A DNA stretch of 64,000 nt from Shinella zoogloeoides (GCF_030733845.1 NZ_CP132311.1:1119501-1183500), one strand, 5' to 3'; counted from the first letter of the stretch, positions 1-9,125 are shown. Made by a program: numbers and translations. Notes: generated by a model from the sequence alone, not told the origin.

Positions 1-320
1 ACGGTATCCGGCTTGAAGAGGGAGGCGTTGTTGACGAGGAGATCGAGCGGGCCGACGACCTCGGCGGCGGCCGCGATCAGCCGTGCCGTTGCTGCCCCAT
101 CCGCAAGGTCGCATTGCACCGCGGCCGCCGTCAGGCCGCGTCCATTGAGCGCGCGGGCAATAGCCTGCGCTTCCTCCAGGGACTCGTTTGCGTGGATGGC
201 GACGGCGAAGCCGTTTGCCGCAAGGTCTTCCACGATGGCCTTGCCGATGCGCTTTGCGCCGCCCGTCACGAGGGCCGTCTTCAGGGGGTGCGTCAAGAAA
301 AGTCCGTCCTGCCGATTCAT
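1..320 (-). CDS. Short-chain dehydrogenase, FolM/pteridine-reductase-like (N-terminal part)
   Basis: Read on the minus strand from the ATG at 318-320, the frame stays open for about 106 codons to the window edge. It starts with a Rossmann-fold dinucleotide-binding loop of the form TGGAKRIG (residues 19-26), has an acidic D-L-A-D stretch near residue 72 and the NNA structural motif near residue 96. The TGG-A-K-R-I-G variant is typical of pteridine reductase/FolM-type SDRs, which reduce dihydropterins with NADPH. The half carrying the catalytic Tyr-x-x-x-Lys is outside the window, so the substrate assignment is an inference and a generic SDR remains possible. Confidence 0.8.
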   Translation of the reverse strand, partial: MNRQDGLFLTHPLKTALVTGGAKRIGKAIVEDLAANGFAVAIHANESLEEAQAIARALNGRGLTAAAVQCDLADGAATARLIAAAAEVVGPLDLLVNNASLFKPDT

Positions 321-655
321 TTGATTAACCGGCCAAAGATATAGACATCTCTGCGCAGGCTTAAACTCCCCCTGAAAATTGGTTGCGGAAAAATTAATCG
401 CAAAAGCAGATTCAAAGTAATTTGAAGTATATTTTACCGTTTCTCCTGAATGTTGAAATTATGGTTAACAAATTACCTGTTGTTCAAAAGTCACATCAAA
501 TTTGTGCCGCGTGTGCGCCACAATCATTTCACATTTTAGCTCTTTCAATTCCTCAATCTTTATTCAATTTCCCCTCAACCGGGCGGGACTGAAATGGAAT
601 GACGACCCCCGATAGCCTCCCACAAAGAGGGCGTCGTTTAGTAAAGGAGAATAAC
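321..655. other. AT-rich divergent intergenic region
   Basis: This 335-bp gap separates the SDR (minus) from the porin (plus). It is conspicuously A/T-rich compared with its neighbours, as expected of a strong porin promoter and long 5' leader, but I could not pick a single convincing -35/-10 pair. The only clear signal is the porin ribosome binding site (AAGGAG at 644-649). No coding frame is supported. Confidence 0.5.
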
Positions 656-1297
656 ATGCGTACACTCATCGCCACCCTCGTCGCTTCGACCGTTTCCATG
701 GTCGCTTTCCAGGCTGCTCACGCTGCCGATGCCATCGACGAAGTTCCGCAGGCTCCGGCCGCTGAATATTCCGAGCCGGTCTCGACCGGCAACTGGGCCG
801 GCGGTTATGCCGGTGGTACGGCCAGCTGGCAGCGCGGCAAGTTCAACGCGCAGGGCAACAACAACGCCAACGGCTTCGGCGGCGGCGTTTATGGCGGCTA
901 CAACATGCAGAGCGGCCAGATGGTCTACGGTGGTGAAGCCGACCTGAACTATTCGGGCATCGACTCCTCCAACGCCGGCCTGACCGCCAAGCAGGGTGTC
1001 AACGGCTCGATCCGTGGCCGCGTCGGTATCGACCTGAACCCGGTTCTGGTCTACGGCACCGCCGGTGTTGCCGGCACGAGCGCCGAAATGAAGAACGCCG
1101 TCGGCAAGGACGACCGCAACCTCGTCGGCTGGACGGCCGGCGCCGGTGTGGAAGCCTTCGTGACCAACAACATCACGGCGCGCGTCGAGTATCGCTACAC
1201 CGACTACTCGAAGAAGGACTTCAACGTCGGCGGCACGAACGTTCGTTCGGGTCTCGAAGACCACAGCGTCCGCGTCGGTATGGGCGTGAAGTTCTAA
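656..1297 (+). CDS. Outer-membrane beta-barrel porin, Omp25/RopB-like
   Basis: A 213-aa secreted protein. The ATG at 656 is chosen over the upstream in-frame ATG at 599 because it sits 7 nt after AAGGAG and opens directly into a Sec signal peptide (residues 1-23, cleavage after A-H-A). The mature part is rich in Gly, Asn and aromatics in alternating strands, with the GGYAGG..SW opening and a terminal G-V-G-M-G-V-K-F ending in Phe, the BAM recognition residue. This is the architecture of the Brucella Omp25/Omp31 and rhizobial RopB family of small 8-stranded barrels. It is monocistronic, followed at once by an intrinsic terminator. Confidence 0.88.
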   Translation: MRTLIATLVASTVSMVAFQAAHAADAIDEVPQAPAAEYSEPVSTGNWAGGYAGGTASWQRGKFNAQGNNNANGFGGGVYGGYNMQSGQMVYGGEADLNYSGIDSSNAGLTAKQGVNGSIRGRVGIDLNPVLVYGTAGVAGTSAEMKNAVGKDDRNLVGWTAGAGVEAFVTNNITARVEYRYTDYSKKDFNVGGTNVRSGLEDHSVRVGMGVKF

Positions 1298-1322
1298 GCC
1301 TGACGGTTTATCGACAATGCAG

Positions 1323-1350
1323 AAAGGCCGGGCGAAACCCCGGCCTTTTT
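1323..1350 (+). terminator. Rho-independent terminator after porin
   Basis: AAAGGCCGGG and CCCCGGCCTTTTT form a strong stem with a T-run on the plus strand. It lies between two convergent genes and may also terminate the GST transcript weakly. Confidence 0.85.
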
Positions 1351-1357
1351 GTTGGTC

Positions 1358-1948
1358 TCAACCTTTGAACTTGGCGTAGTCGGGGAACACGGCCTCGAAG
1401 CGCGCGAGGTAGCGCTTCAGCTTCGGCCGGCCGCGCTGCCATTTTCCGGCAAAGCGCAGCTCGATGTAGCGCAGCATGGCGGCGAGCGCGAAATGGCCGG
1501 CATGCGGCTTCTTGCCGAGGCGCGGCATGTTGGCTTCGAGATGATCGAGCGCGCGCTCCACCTTCTGCCACTGCCGGTCGATCCAGGGCTGGTGGATCTT
1601 CTCCTCCGGCCGCAGGCGGCGCTCGTAGACGATGGCGAGCAGGCTGTCGCAGACGCCGTCGGCTGTCGCCTCCACGATGTCGACCTCCGTGCGCTTCGCG
1701 GCATTGCGCGGATAGAGCGAGCCGCGGGTCTGGCGGTCGATATAGTTCATGATCGCCCGGCTGTCATAGACGGCAAGGCCGTCGTCGGTGACGAGCGTCG
1801 GAATCTTGCCCAGCGGGTTGGCGGCCAGAAGCTCAGCCGGATCGGCATTGGTGTCCACGACGACCGATTCGGCCGGCAGGCCGGCATAGTGCGCCGCCAT
1901 GCGCACCTTGGTGGAGTAGGGAGAGGCATCGGAATAGAAGATCTTCAT
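1358..1948 (-). CDS. Glutathione S-transferase family protein
   Basis: A 196-aa cytosolic GST-like protein. The ATG at 1946-1948 gives the canonical thioredoxin-fold start MKIFYS with S-P-Y-S-T-K-V-R at the alpha-1 helix, then the G-K-I-P-T-L cis-proline loop (around residue 52) and Y-D-S-R-A-I, the glutathione gamma-glutamyl-binding motif. The C-terminal half is all-helical. The open frame extends upstream but overlaps the RNase T2 coding region there, so the shorter start is preferred. The substrate is unknown. It lies 10 bp downstream of the RNase T2 gene and could be co-transcribed. Confidence 0.88.
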   Translation of the reverse strand: MKIFYSDASPYSTKVRMAAHYAGLPAESVVVDTNADPAELLAANPLGKIPTLVTDDGLAVYDSRAIMNYIDRQTRGSLYPRNAAKRTEVDIVEATADGVCDSLLAIVYERRLRPEEKIHQPWIDRQWQKVERALDHLEANMPRLGKKPHAGHFALAAMLRYIELRFAGKWQRGRPKLKRYLARFEAVFPDYAKFKG

Positions 1949-1958
1949 CGGCTGGGTC

Positions 1959-2687
1959 CTATCTAGCGGGCAATTGTTCGATGGATCGCGCACGGCAGGC
2001 CGCGCGGTCGACGGCAGGGCAGGCGCGGAAGGAAAGGTCGGCATTCATGCAGATGCGGACTTCCTCGAGCCGCCCGTCCTCGCAGGTCACGGCAATCCCC
2101 TTGCGATCGAGACCGGGATTGGCGGCAATGAAGGTTTCTTCCACCGAATCGGGCGAAAGGCGGGCGCTGCCGCGCTGCGCTTCCATTTCGGCCGGTATGC
2201 GGATGCGCTCGAAGGCGGCGCGCGTGACGGCGAAATAATCCTTCTGGCCGAGGCCCGAACAGCTACCGTGCTTGCGCCACTGGTGGCCGATCAGGCCCAT
2301 GGAAGGAATGATGTCGAGAACGGTGCGGCCGAGGCTTTCCGGCACCCGGTCCGGCTCGCGTGTCGGGCAATATTCCGGATAGCCACGCTCGTTCTGCGGC
2401 CAGAGGCCGTGCACGATGAAGCCGTTGTTCTCGCCGCGCCGGCACTGCTGCGTCTTGCCGGCCGAATCGTTGCCGGCGCACCAGGTCGGCGACCAGGACA
2501 GCGAGAGCACGTAGAAATCGAAGCCCTTGCCGCGCGGCAGCTTCGCCTCCTGCTGGGGCGCCTTGCGGCCGGCCTCCGTCTTCGGCTTTTCGGCGGGCTT
2601 TTCCTCGCCGCAGCCTGAAAGCACGGCCATGCTCGCGAGGAGCAGCCAGGCGCATCTGACGAGGGTGGAGGAGGGCGGCAGGCTCAT
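1959..2687 (-). CDS. Ribonuclease T2 family lipoprotein (RNase I-like)
   Basis: 242 aa. The N-terminus has a hydrophobic segment ending in a lipobox (L-S-G-C), so the enzyme is probably a membrane-anchored periplasmic lipoprotein. Both catalytic boxes of the RNase T2 family are visible: CAS I as I-V-H-G-L-W-P-Q and CAS II as G-H-Q-W-R-K-H-G-S-C. Each supplies a catalytic His. Cysteines around them fit the conserved disulphides. The expected activity is non-specific RNA cleavage through a 2',3'-cyclic phosphate, for scavenging RNA in the periplasm. A much longer open frame continues upstream into the rlmJ region, but its codons there are antisense-type and the lipoprotein signal fixes the start. 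Confidence 0.92.
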   Translation of the reverse strand: MSLPPSSTLVRCAWLLLASMAVLSGCGEEKPAEKPKTEAGRKAPQQEAKLPRGKGFDFYVLSLSWSPTWCAGNDSAGKTQQCRRGENNGFIVHGLWPQNERGYPEYCPTREPDRVPESLGRTVLDIIPSMGLIGHQWRKHGSCSGLGQKDYFAVTRAAFERIRIPAEMEAQRGSARLSPDSVEETFIAANPGLDRKGIAVTCEDGRLEEVRICMNADLSFRACPAVDRAACRARSIEQLPAR

Positions 2688-2761
2688 CGCGAGGCTGCGA
2701 GGAAAGGCGTCATGAAGGTCTCCCGGTTCGGCGCGCGATTGTTGCCGCCGAACGGGAAAGG

Positions 2762-3622
2762 TCAAGAGGCCTTCGTTTCTCCCGCGAGCCAGAAGGCGCG
2801 CGCCGAGGCGAATCGGTCCTGCGCCAGCCGTTCCTTCAGGAAGGGCAGGAGAACGTCCAGCTCCTGCTTCAGCGTATAAGGCGGATTGACGACGATGAGG
2901 CCGGAACCCGTCAGCCCCGTGGTTTCCCGGTCGCTCCGCACGGTGAGTTCCGCGCAGAGCATCTTGGGTATGCCCGTTTCCTTCAGCGCCTTGTGGAAGG
3001 CGGCAATGGGCGCGTTCTTCTTCAGCGGATACCACAGGCAATAGACCCCGCCGGCAAAGCGGCGCACGGCCTTTTCCAGTCCCTCAACCAGCCGCTCGTA
3101 TTCCCCCTCGATCTCGAAGGGCGGATCGACCAGCACGATGCCGCGCTTCTCCTTCGGCGGCAGGTGCGCGCCGAGCGAGAGCCAGCCGTCGAGCCGGGTG
3201 ATGCGGCTCTGGAAGTCGCCGTCGAAGAGGCGGTGCAGCGTCTCGTAGTCGTCGGGATGCAGCTCCATGGCGGAAAGACGGTCCTGCGGGCGGAAGAGCA
3301 TGCGGACGAGTTTTGGCGAGCCGGGATAATAGGTTAACCCGCCGTTCGGATTCAGTTCGTGAACGGCTTTCAGGTACGGGGCGAGGATGTCCGCGACGGC
3401 GGCGGGCATCTCGCCGTCGAGCAGCCGGCCGATACCGTCGCGCCATTCGCCGGTCTTCTGCGCTTCCTCGCTGGAAAGATCGTAGAGCCCGATGCCGGCA
3501 TGGGTGTCGAGCACGCGGAAGGCCTTGTCCTTGGCCTGCATGTAGGCGACGAGGCGCGCGAGCACGGCGTGTTTCAGCACGTCCGCGAAATTGCCGGCAT
3601 GGTAGATGTGACGATAGTTCAT
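2762..3622 (-). CDS. rlmJ: 23S rRNA (adenine(2030)-N6)-methyltransferase
   Basis: 286 aa, the usual family length. It begins M-N-Y-R-H-I-Y-H-A-G-N-F-A-D-V, the highly conserved RlmJ opening, continues with the SAM-binding L-D-T-H-A-G-I-G-L-Y loop near residue 40, and has the catalytic D-P-P-F motif (I-V-L-V-D-P-P-F) of N6-adenine methyltransferases. RlmJ methylates A2030 of 23S rRNA. The ATG at 3620-3622 is preferred to in-frame upstream codons because the conserved opening starts there. It is divergent from the molybdopterin oxidoreductase, with 103 bp between them. Confidence 0.95.
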   Translation of the reverse strand: MNYRHIYHAGNFADVLKHAVLARLVAYMQAKDKAFRVLDTHAGIGLYDLSSEEAQKTGEWRDGIGRLLDGEMPAAVADILAPYLKAVHELNPNGGLTYYPGSPKLVRMLFRPQDRLSAMELHPDDYETLHRLFDGDFQSRITRLDGWLSLGAHLPPKEKRGIVLVDPPFEIEGEYERLVEGLEKAVRRFAGGVYCLWYPLKKNAPIAAFHKALKETGIPKMLCAELTVRSDRETTGLTGSGLIVVNPPYTLKQELDVLLPFLKERLAQDRFASARAFWLAGETKAS

Positions 3623-3725
3623 GCGGCTCCCCGCGGCGATCAAGCGCCCTGATGCGACGATGAATTGTTGCGATGGTAGAATGATTTGCCTTTTGGCCAT
3701 CCACGCTCTGCAATATAGAAAAGCC

Positions 3726-5840
3726 ATGAACGTTGCGACCCCCCATCTTGGAAAACCGCGGATCGGCCATTCGGCCTGCCCGCACGATTGTCCCTCCACC
3801 TGCGCGCTCGATATCGAGATAGGCGCGGACGGCCGCGTCGGCCGCGTCAAGGGCAGCGCCGACAACAGCTATACGGCCGGCGTCATCTGCGCCAAGGTCG
3901 CGCGCTATGCCGAGCGCCTCTACCACCCCGACCGGCTGATGAAGCCGCTGGTACGCAAGGGCGCCAAGGGCAGCGGCGAATGGGCCGACATATCCTGGGA
4001 GGCCGCGCTCGACGCCATCGCGGAAAGCTTTGTCAAGGCCGAGCAGGCGCACGGCACCGAGGCCGTCTGGCCCTATTACTACGCCGGCACGATGGGCCTC
4101 GTGCAGCGCGATTCCATCGAGCGCCTGCGCCACGCCAAACGCTATTCCGGCTTTTTCGATTCCATCTGTACGAACCCGGCCTGGACCGGCTTCGTCATGG
4201 GCGCGGGCACGCTACGCGGTCCCGATCCGCGCGAGATGGCGAAGTCCGATTGCGTGGTGATCTGGGGCACCAATGCCGTCTCCACGCAGGTCAACGTGAT
4301 GACCCATGCCGTCAAGGCGCGCAAGGAGCGGGGCGCGAAGATCGTCGTCATCGACGTCTACGACAATCCGACCATGAAGCAGGCCGACATCGCGCTGAAG
4401 CTGAGGCCCGGCACGGATGCGGCGCTCGCCTGCGCCGTCATGCATGTCGCCTTCCGCGACGGTTATGCCGACCGCGCCTACATGGAAAAATATGCCGACG
4501 ATCCCGCCGGCCTCGAAGCCCATCTTGCGTCGCGCAGCCCGCAATGGGCCGCCGCGATCACCGGCCTCACCGTCGAGGAGATCGAGGCCTTCGCGGCGCT
4601 CGTCGGCCGGACGAAGAAGAGCTTCTTCCGCCTCGGCTACGGCTTTACCCGCAGCCGCAACGGCGCGGTCTCCATGCATGCGGCGCTCTCCGTCGCCACC
4701 GTGCTCGGCTCCTGGCAGCATGAGGGCGGCGGGGCGTTCCACAGCAATTCCGGCATCTTCCATCTGCGCAAGAGCGAGCTGATGGGCACGAAGTTCGTCG
4801 ATCCGGATATCCGCATGCTCGACCAGTCGCAGATCGGCCGCATCCTGACCGGCGACGCCGTCGCGCTGCGTGATCGCGGCCCGGTGACGGCGATGCTCAT
4901 CCAGAACACCAATCCGGTCAACGTTGCGCCCGAACAGCGCCTCGTGAAGCAGGGTTTTCTGCGCGACGATCTCTTTGTCGCGGTGCACGAGCAGTTCATG
5001 ACCGATACGGCCAAGCTCGCCGATATCGTGCTGCCGGCCACCATGTTCGTCGAGCATGACGACATCTATCGCGGCGGCGGCCACCAGCACATCCTGCTCG
5101 GCCCGAAACTCGTCGAGCCGCCGGCGACCGTGCGCACCAATCTCTTCGTCATCGAGGAACTGGCCAGGCGCCTCGGCATCGACACGCTGCCGGGCTTCGG
5201 CCTTTCGGAGCGCGAGCACATCACGCGCATGCTGCCCTATTACGAAACCGACTTCGACGGGCTGAAAGAAGAGAAGTGGATCGATTGCCAGCCGGATTTC
5301 GAGACGGCGCATTTCGTGAAGGGGTTCGGCTTCCCGGACGGCAAGTTCCGTTTTCGCCCGAACTGGACGAACACGCCGGCGCCCAACAGGCCGCCCAAGG
5401 TGCTCGGCGCCTTCGGCCCGCATGAGGCGCTGCCGGCCTTCCCCGATCAGGTCGACGTCATCGAGACGGCGGACGCGGCGCATCCGTTCCGCCTCGCGAC
5501 CTCGCCGGCCCGCACCTTCCTCAATTCCACCTTTTCCGAGACGAAGGGGTCGAAAGAGCGCGAGGGCCGGCCGGAGGTGATGATCCATCCGCAGGACGCG
5601 GCGGCAAACGGGATAGCGGAAGGCGACGTCGTGCGCCTCGGCAATGGGCGCGGCGACATCCGTCTGCATGCCAAGGTGACGGATAGCGCCAAGCCCGGCG
5701 TGCTGATCGCCGAGGGCATCTGGCCGAACTCCGCCCATCTCGACGGCGAGGGCATCAACGTGCTGACGGGCGCCGATCCCATCGCGCCCTATGGCGGGGC
5801 GGCTTTCCACGATAATCGCGTCTGGCTGCGCAAGACCTGA
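3726..5840 (+). CDS. Molybdopterin-dependent oxidoreductase (bis-MGD family, BisC/formate-dehydrogenase-like)
   Basis: 704 aa. The N-terminus carries a C-x3-C-x3-C...C cluster (A-C-P-H-D-C-P-S-T-C, then V-I-C-A-K), the signature for a 4Fe-4S centre in the Mo/W-bisMGD oxidoreductases. The body has typical bis-MGD binding blocks (W-G-T-N, N-T-N-P-V, a C-terminal cap with V-R-L-G-N-G-R-G). There is no Tat signal, so the enzyme is cytoplasmic. Partner subunits are absent, as in the stand-alone BisC/assimilatory-type members, so the substrate cannot be told from sequence. A NUDIX gene starts 15 bp downstream and is probably in the same transcript. Confidence 0.88.
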   Translation: MNVATPHLGKPRIGHSACPHDCPSTCALDIEIGADGRVGRVKGSADNSYTAGVICAKVARYAERLYHPDRLMKPLVRKGAKGSGEWADISWEAALDAIAESFVKAEQAHGTEAVWPYYYAGTMGLVQRDSIERLRHAKRYSGFFDSICTNPAWTGFVMGAGTLRGPDPREMAKSDCVVIWGTNAVSTQVNVMTHAVKARKERGAKIVVIDVYDNPTMKQADIALKLRPGTDAALACAVMHVAFRDGYADRAYMEKYADDPAGLEAHLASRSPQWAAAITGLTVEEIEAFAALVGRTKKSFFRLGYGFTRSRNGAVSMHAALSVATVLGSWQHEGGGAFHSNSGIFHLRKSELMGTKFVDPDIRMLDQSQIGRILTGDAVALRDRGPVTAMLIQNTNPVNVAPEQRLVKQGFLRDDLFVAVHEQFMTDTAKLADIVLPATMFVEHDDIYRGGGHQHILLGPKLVEPPATVRTNLFVIEELARRLGIDTLPGFGLSEREHITRMLPYYETDFDGLKEEKWIDCQPDFETAHFVKGFGFPDGKFRFRPNWTNTPAPNRPPKVLGAFGPHEALPAFPDQVDVIETADAAHPFRLATSPARTFLNSTFSETKGSKEREGRPEVMIHPQDAAANGIAEGDVVRLGNGRGDIRLHAKVTDSAKPGVLIAEGIWPNSAHLDGEGINVLTGADPIAPYGGAAFHDNRVWLRKT

Positions 5841-5855
5841 ACCGAAGGATCCTTC

Positions 5856-6452
5856 ATGCCGGTAGACAAGCAGTCGCCCGCCCGCATCGTCGAGCAGAAC
5901 ACGGTGTGGAAGCGGTTCATTCACCTGCGCACCGTCGTTGTCGAGCAGACCCGGGCGGACGGGCGCGTGGAGTTCCTCGATCGCGAGGTGCACGACCATG
6001 GGGCCGGCGCAGCGATCCTTCTCGTCGATCCCGCGCGGCAATCGGTCATCCTGGTGCGGCAGTTCCGGCCCGGCGCCTTCTTCGGCGGCCATGCGGACGG
6101 CTTCCTGCTGGAGGTTCCCGCCGGCCTGCTCGATGACGACAGCCCCGAGACGGCGATCGCGCGTGAGGCGATGGAGGAGACCGGCTATGCGGTGCGCGAC
6201 CTGCGCCATCTCTTCGACACCTTTTCCAGCCCCGGCACGCTGACCGAGCGCATCTCCTGCTTCGCCGCCCATATCGATACGACGAAGCGTGACGGCAAAG
6301 GCGGCGGCGTGGACGGCGAAGGGGAGGATATCGAGATCGTCGAGATGCCGATCGACGAGGCCTGTGGCCTGATTGCCACCGGCGGCATCGTGGATGCCAA
6401 GACGATCATGATGCTGCAATGGCTGATGCTGAACCGCGCCGAATTCGGTTGA
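5856..6452 (+). CDS. NUDIX hydrolase, NudK/ADP-sugar-pyrophosphatase-like
   Basis: 198 aa. The NUDIX helix is seen as A-G-L-L-D-D-D-S-P-E...REAMEETGY, providing the metal-binding R-E-x-x-E-E. The one-residue-shorter loop and the A-G-L-L-D-x-D start match GDP-mannose pyrophosphatase NudK rather than MutT. The downstream S-P-G-T-L-T-E-R stretch is where this subfamily recognises the nucleotide sugar. Likely reaction: hydrolysis of a nucleoside diphosphate sugar to NMP and sugar phosphate. It follows the molybdopterin oxidoreductase closely (15 bp), though no functional link is obvious. Confidence 0.85.
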   Translation: MPVDKQSPARIVEQNTVWKRFIHLRTVVVEQTRADGRVEFLDREVHDHGAGAAILLVDPARQSVILVRQFRPGAFFGGHADGFLLEVPAGLLDDDSPETAIAREAMEETGYAVRDLRHLFDTFSSPGTLTERISCFAAHIDTTKRDGKGGGVDGEGEDIEIVEMPIDEACGLIATGGIVDAKTIMMLQWLMLNRAEFG

Positions 6453-6489
6453 CAGGGTTGGCGGGGAAATCAGGGCTTGTGCCGGATCA

Positions 6490-6642
6490 CCCCCCTCTGC
6501 CCTGCCGGGCATCTCCCCCTCAAGGGGGGAGATCGGATGGAGGACCGTTTCGCCCATCTCCACCGCCATTGATTGGGTTAGGTTCCCGCCTCTTGCCAAT
6601 CTCCCCCCTTGAGGGGGAGATGCCCGGCAGGGCAGAGGGGGG
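6490..6642. repeat. RIME-like palindromic intergenic element
   Basis: Two 44-bp arms, 6490-6533 and 6599-6642, are perfect inverted copies of each other across a 65-bp loop. Each arm contains its own smaller palindrome (ATCTCCCCCT..AGGGGGGAGAT). Sequences of this type, with the GCCCTGCCGGGC core, are familiar as dispersed intergenic palindromes of Rhizobiales genomes. It fills most of the gap between the NUDIX gene and aspS and could form a very stable hairpin in RNA. Confidence 0.9.
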
Positions 6643-6792
6643 CATCTGCGCCGGTGCTTCCGTCCCATTCGCACCCTGCGGCCCGCCAAGCCTTGACAAA
6701 CGGCCGCCGCCATGCGCTTTTCCGCGCGATTTTTCTTGGGTAACTGCGCCGGGCTTTTCCCGCGCGGCCCTTCAGCATTTCAGGATACCACG

Positions 6793-8685
6793 ATGCACCC
6801 TTACCGCAGCCACACCTGCGCCGCTCTCCGCAAGTCGGATGTCGGCGGCACCGTCCGTCTTTCCGGCTGGGTCCACCGCGTTCGAGATCATGGCGGCGTG
6901 CTGTTCATCGACCTTCGCGACCATTACGGCATCACCCAGGTCGTCGCCGACCCCGACAGCCCGGCCTTCAAGAAGGCCGAGACCGTGCGCGGCGAATGGG
7001 TGATCCGCATCGACGGCACCGTCAAGGCGCGCACCGAGGACACGGTCAACAAGGGCATGCCGACCGGCGAGATCGAGCTCTATGCGCAGGAGATCGAAGT
7101 GCTCTCCGCCGCCAAGGAGCTGCCGCTGCCGGTGTTCGGCGAGCCGGACTATCCGGAGGACGTGCGCCTCAAGTACCGCTTCCTCGACCTTCGCCGCGAC
7201 ACGCTGCACAAGAACATCGTCAAGCGCACGCAGATCATCTCCTCCATGCGCCGCGGCATGGGCGAGGCGGGCTTTGCCGAATATACGACGCCGATCCTGA
7301 CGGCCTCCTCGCCGGAGGGCGCGCGCGACTTCCTCGTGCCGAGCCGTATCCACGAGGGCAAGTTCTTCGCCCTGCCGCAGGCGCCGCAGCAGTACAAGCA
7401 GCTTCTGATGGTCGCGGGCTTCGACCGCTACTTCCAGATCGCGCCGTGCTTCCGCGACGAGGACCCGCGCGCCGACCGCCTGCCGGGCGAATTCTACCAG
7501 CTCGACGTCGAGATGAGCTTCGTCACCCAGGAAGACGTCTGGGAAACGATGGAGCCGATGATGACGGCCGTCTTCGAGGAATTCGCCGAAGGCAAGCCCG
7601 TCACGAAGCAGTGGCCGCGCATTCCCTATGACGAGGCGATCCGCAAGTACGGCTCCGACAAGCCGGACCTCAGAAACCCCATCGTCATGCAGGCCGTGAC
7701 CGACCATTTCGCCGGCTCCGGCTTCAAGGTCTTCGCCAACATGATCGCGTCGAACCCGAAGGTCCAGGTCTGGGCGATCCCGGCCAAGACCGGCGGCAGC
7801 CGCGCCTTCTGCGACCGCATGAACGCCTGGGCGCAGAGCCAAGGCCAGCCCGGCCTCGGCTACATCTTCTGGCGACAAGAAGGATTACCCTCAGGTGAAG
7901 CGGTGATCGTAGATGTTTCCAGCTCAGGCGGCAAAATGCCGTCTGATGCTGAGTTTGAAGCAGCAGCGAAAAACAAGCCGAACTATTCGACTAAGATTGT
8001 TGGCGCCGGCCCGCTGGCGAAAAACATCGGCGAGGAGCGTACGGAAGCCATCCGCACGCAGCTCGGCCTCGATGACGGCGACGCCTGCTTCTTCGTCGCC
8101 GGCGATCCGGCCAAGTTCTACAAGTTCGCCGGCGAAGCCCGCACCCGCGCCGGGGAGGAACTGAACCTCGTCGATCGCGACCGCTACGAAATGTGCTGGA
8201 TCGTCGACTTCCCGTTCTACGAATACAACGAGGACGAGAAGAAGATCGACTTCGCGCACAACCCCTTCTCCATGCCGCAGGGCGGCCTTGAAGCCTTCGA
8301 CAGCAAGGATCCGCTGGAGCTGAAGGCCTATCAGTACGACGCGGTGTGCAACGGCTTCGAAATCGCCTCGGGCTCGATCCGTAACCAGTCGCCGGAACTG
8401 ATGGTCAAGGCCTTCGAGAAGGTCGGCCTCTCGCAGAGCGACGTGGAAGAGCGCTTCGGCGGCCTCTACCGCGCCTTCCAGTACGGGGCCCCGCCGCATG
8501 GCGGCTGCGCCTTCGGCATCGACCGCGTCGTCATGCTGCTCGTCGGCGCGAAGAACCTGCGCGAGATCTCGCTGTTCCCGATGAACCAGCAGGCGCAGGA
8601 CCTGCTGATGAACGCGCCGTCGCCGGCAACGCCGACGCAGCTTCGCGAACTGGCGCTGCGCGTCGTCCCGTCCAAGAAGGACTGA
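6793..8685 (+). CDS. aspS: Aspartyl-tRNA synthetase (with an unusual in-frame insert)
   Basis: 630 aa. ATG 6793 gives M-H-P-Y-R-S-H-T-C, the usual rhizobial start, then the OB-fold anticodon-binding domain (residues about 15-110), class II motif 2 ([10 protein letters not shown]) and motif 3 (G-I-D-R-V-V-M-L), with the bacterial GAD insertion domain between them. The enzyme charges tRNA-Asp, and in alphaproteobacteria lacking AsnRS often tRNA-Asn too (non-discriminating; inferred, not shown here). It is about 35 residues longer than I expect for rhizobial AspRS. The excess is residues 365-403 in the GAD region, encoded by AT-richer DNA (see separate entry). The frame stays intact, so the gene is presumably functional. 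Confidence 0.96.
   Translation: MHPYRSHTCAALRKSDVGGTVRLSGWVHRVRDHGGVLFIDLRDHYGITQVVADPDSPAFKKAETVRGEWVIRIDGTVKARTEDTVNKGMPTGEIELYAQEIEVLSAAKELPLPVFGEPDYPEDVRLKYRFLDLRRDTLHKNIVKRTQIISSMRRGMGEAGFAEYTTPILTASSPEGARDFLVPSRIHEGKFFALPQAPQQYKQLLMVAGFDRYFQIAPCFRDEDPRADRLPGEFYQLDVEMSFVTQEDVWETMEPMMTAVFEEFAEGKPVTKQWPRIPYDEAIRKYGSDKPDLRNPIVMQAVTDHFAGSGFKVFANMIASNPKVQVWAIPAKTGGSRAFCDRMNAWAQSQGQPGLGYIFWRQEGLPSGEAVIVDVSSSGGKMPSDAEFEAAAKNKPNYSTKIVGAGPLAKNIGEERTEAIRTQLGLDDGDACFFVAGDPAKFYKFAGEARTRAGEELNLVDRDRYEMCWIVDFPFYEYNEDEKKIDFAHNPFSMPQGGLEAFDSKDPLELKAYQYDAVCNGFEIASGSIRNQSPELMVKAFEKVGLSQSDVEERFGGLYRAFQYGAPPHGGCAFGIDRVVMLLVGAKNLREISLFPMNQQAQDLLMNAPSPATPTQLRELALRVVPSKKD
7885..8001 (+). other. AT-rich in-frame insertion inside aspS
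   Basis: Residues 365-403 of AspRS replace what is normally about four residues (the usual run is R-K-E-G-D-K-L-E-G-A-G; here R-Q-E-G, then 39 residues, then G-A-G). Codon use changes abruptly: TTA, TCA, GGT, GTA, TCT, ACT and ATT codons that the rest of the gene avoids. By my count G+C is about 48% over 117 bp. It contains a short hairpin (CTCAG..GGCA-AAA-TGCC..CTGAG). This resembles the coding-sequence palindromic elements described in Rickettsia more than ordinary drift. Confidence 0.65.
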
Positions 8686-8779
8686 CGACAAGAAGGCGGG
8701 AAGGGCATTGCCGTTCCCGCCGTTCGGAACAGTTGGGCGCCATACCCGTTCTCTTCGCGTCAAACACAGGAGAACGAAC

Positions 8780-9109
8780 ATGCGCAACAAGCTCACTCTT
8801 GCCACGGCGGCAGCGCTTCTGACGCTGTCCGCCTCGGCCTATGCCCAGAGCACCGTCATCGTCGAGGAGACCGATCCGGTGATGACCGAATCCACGGTCG
8901 TGGTGCCCGGCGAGGTCCGCACCTATGTGCTGGAACAGCAGGTTCCGTCCGTCGCCTACGAGGGTGACGTGCTGATCGGCAAGGTCATTCCCGACAGCGT
9001 GGAAATCCATACGATCGACGGCCATGCCGACTATGCCTATACAGTCGTCAACGAACGCCGGGTCATCGTGAATCCGCAGACGCGCACCGTCGTGCAGATC
9101 CTCGAATAG
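8780..9109 (+). CDS. Periplasmic DUF1236-type protein
   Basis: 109 aa. The ATG at 8780 is preceded by AGGAGAAC and opens a Sec signal peptide (residues 1-20, cleavage A-Y-A). The C-terminal part I-P-D-S-V-E-I-H-T-I-D-G..Y-A-Y-T-V-V-N-E-R-R-V-I-V-N-P is the DUF1236 repeat found in small exported proteins of Rhizobiales. The function of the family is unknown. It stands alone between aspS and creD, with a hairpin downstream. Confidence 0.8.
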   Translation: MRNKLTLATAAALLTLSASAYAQSTVIVEETDPVMTESTVVVPGEVRTYVLEQQVPSVAYEGDVLIGKVIPDSVEIHTIDGHADYAYTVVNERRVIVNPQTRTVVQILE

Positions 9110-9125
9110 CATCACGGCGATGATC

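Noticed and set aside
4212..6713. 833-codon minus-strand open frame opposite the molybdopterin oxidoreductase and NUDIX genes
   Set aside because: Shadow of well-supported plus-strand genes; no motifs and no start signal.
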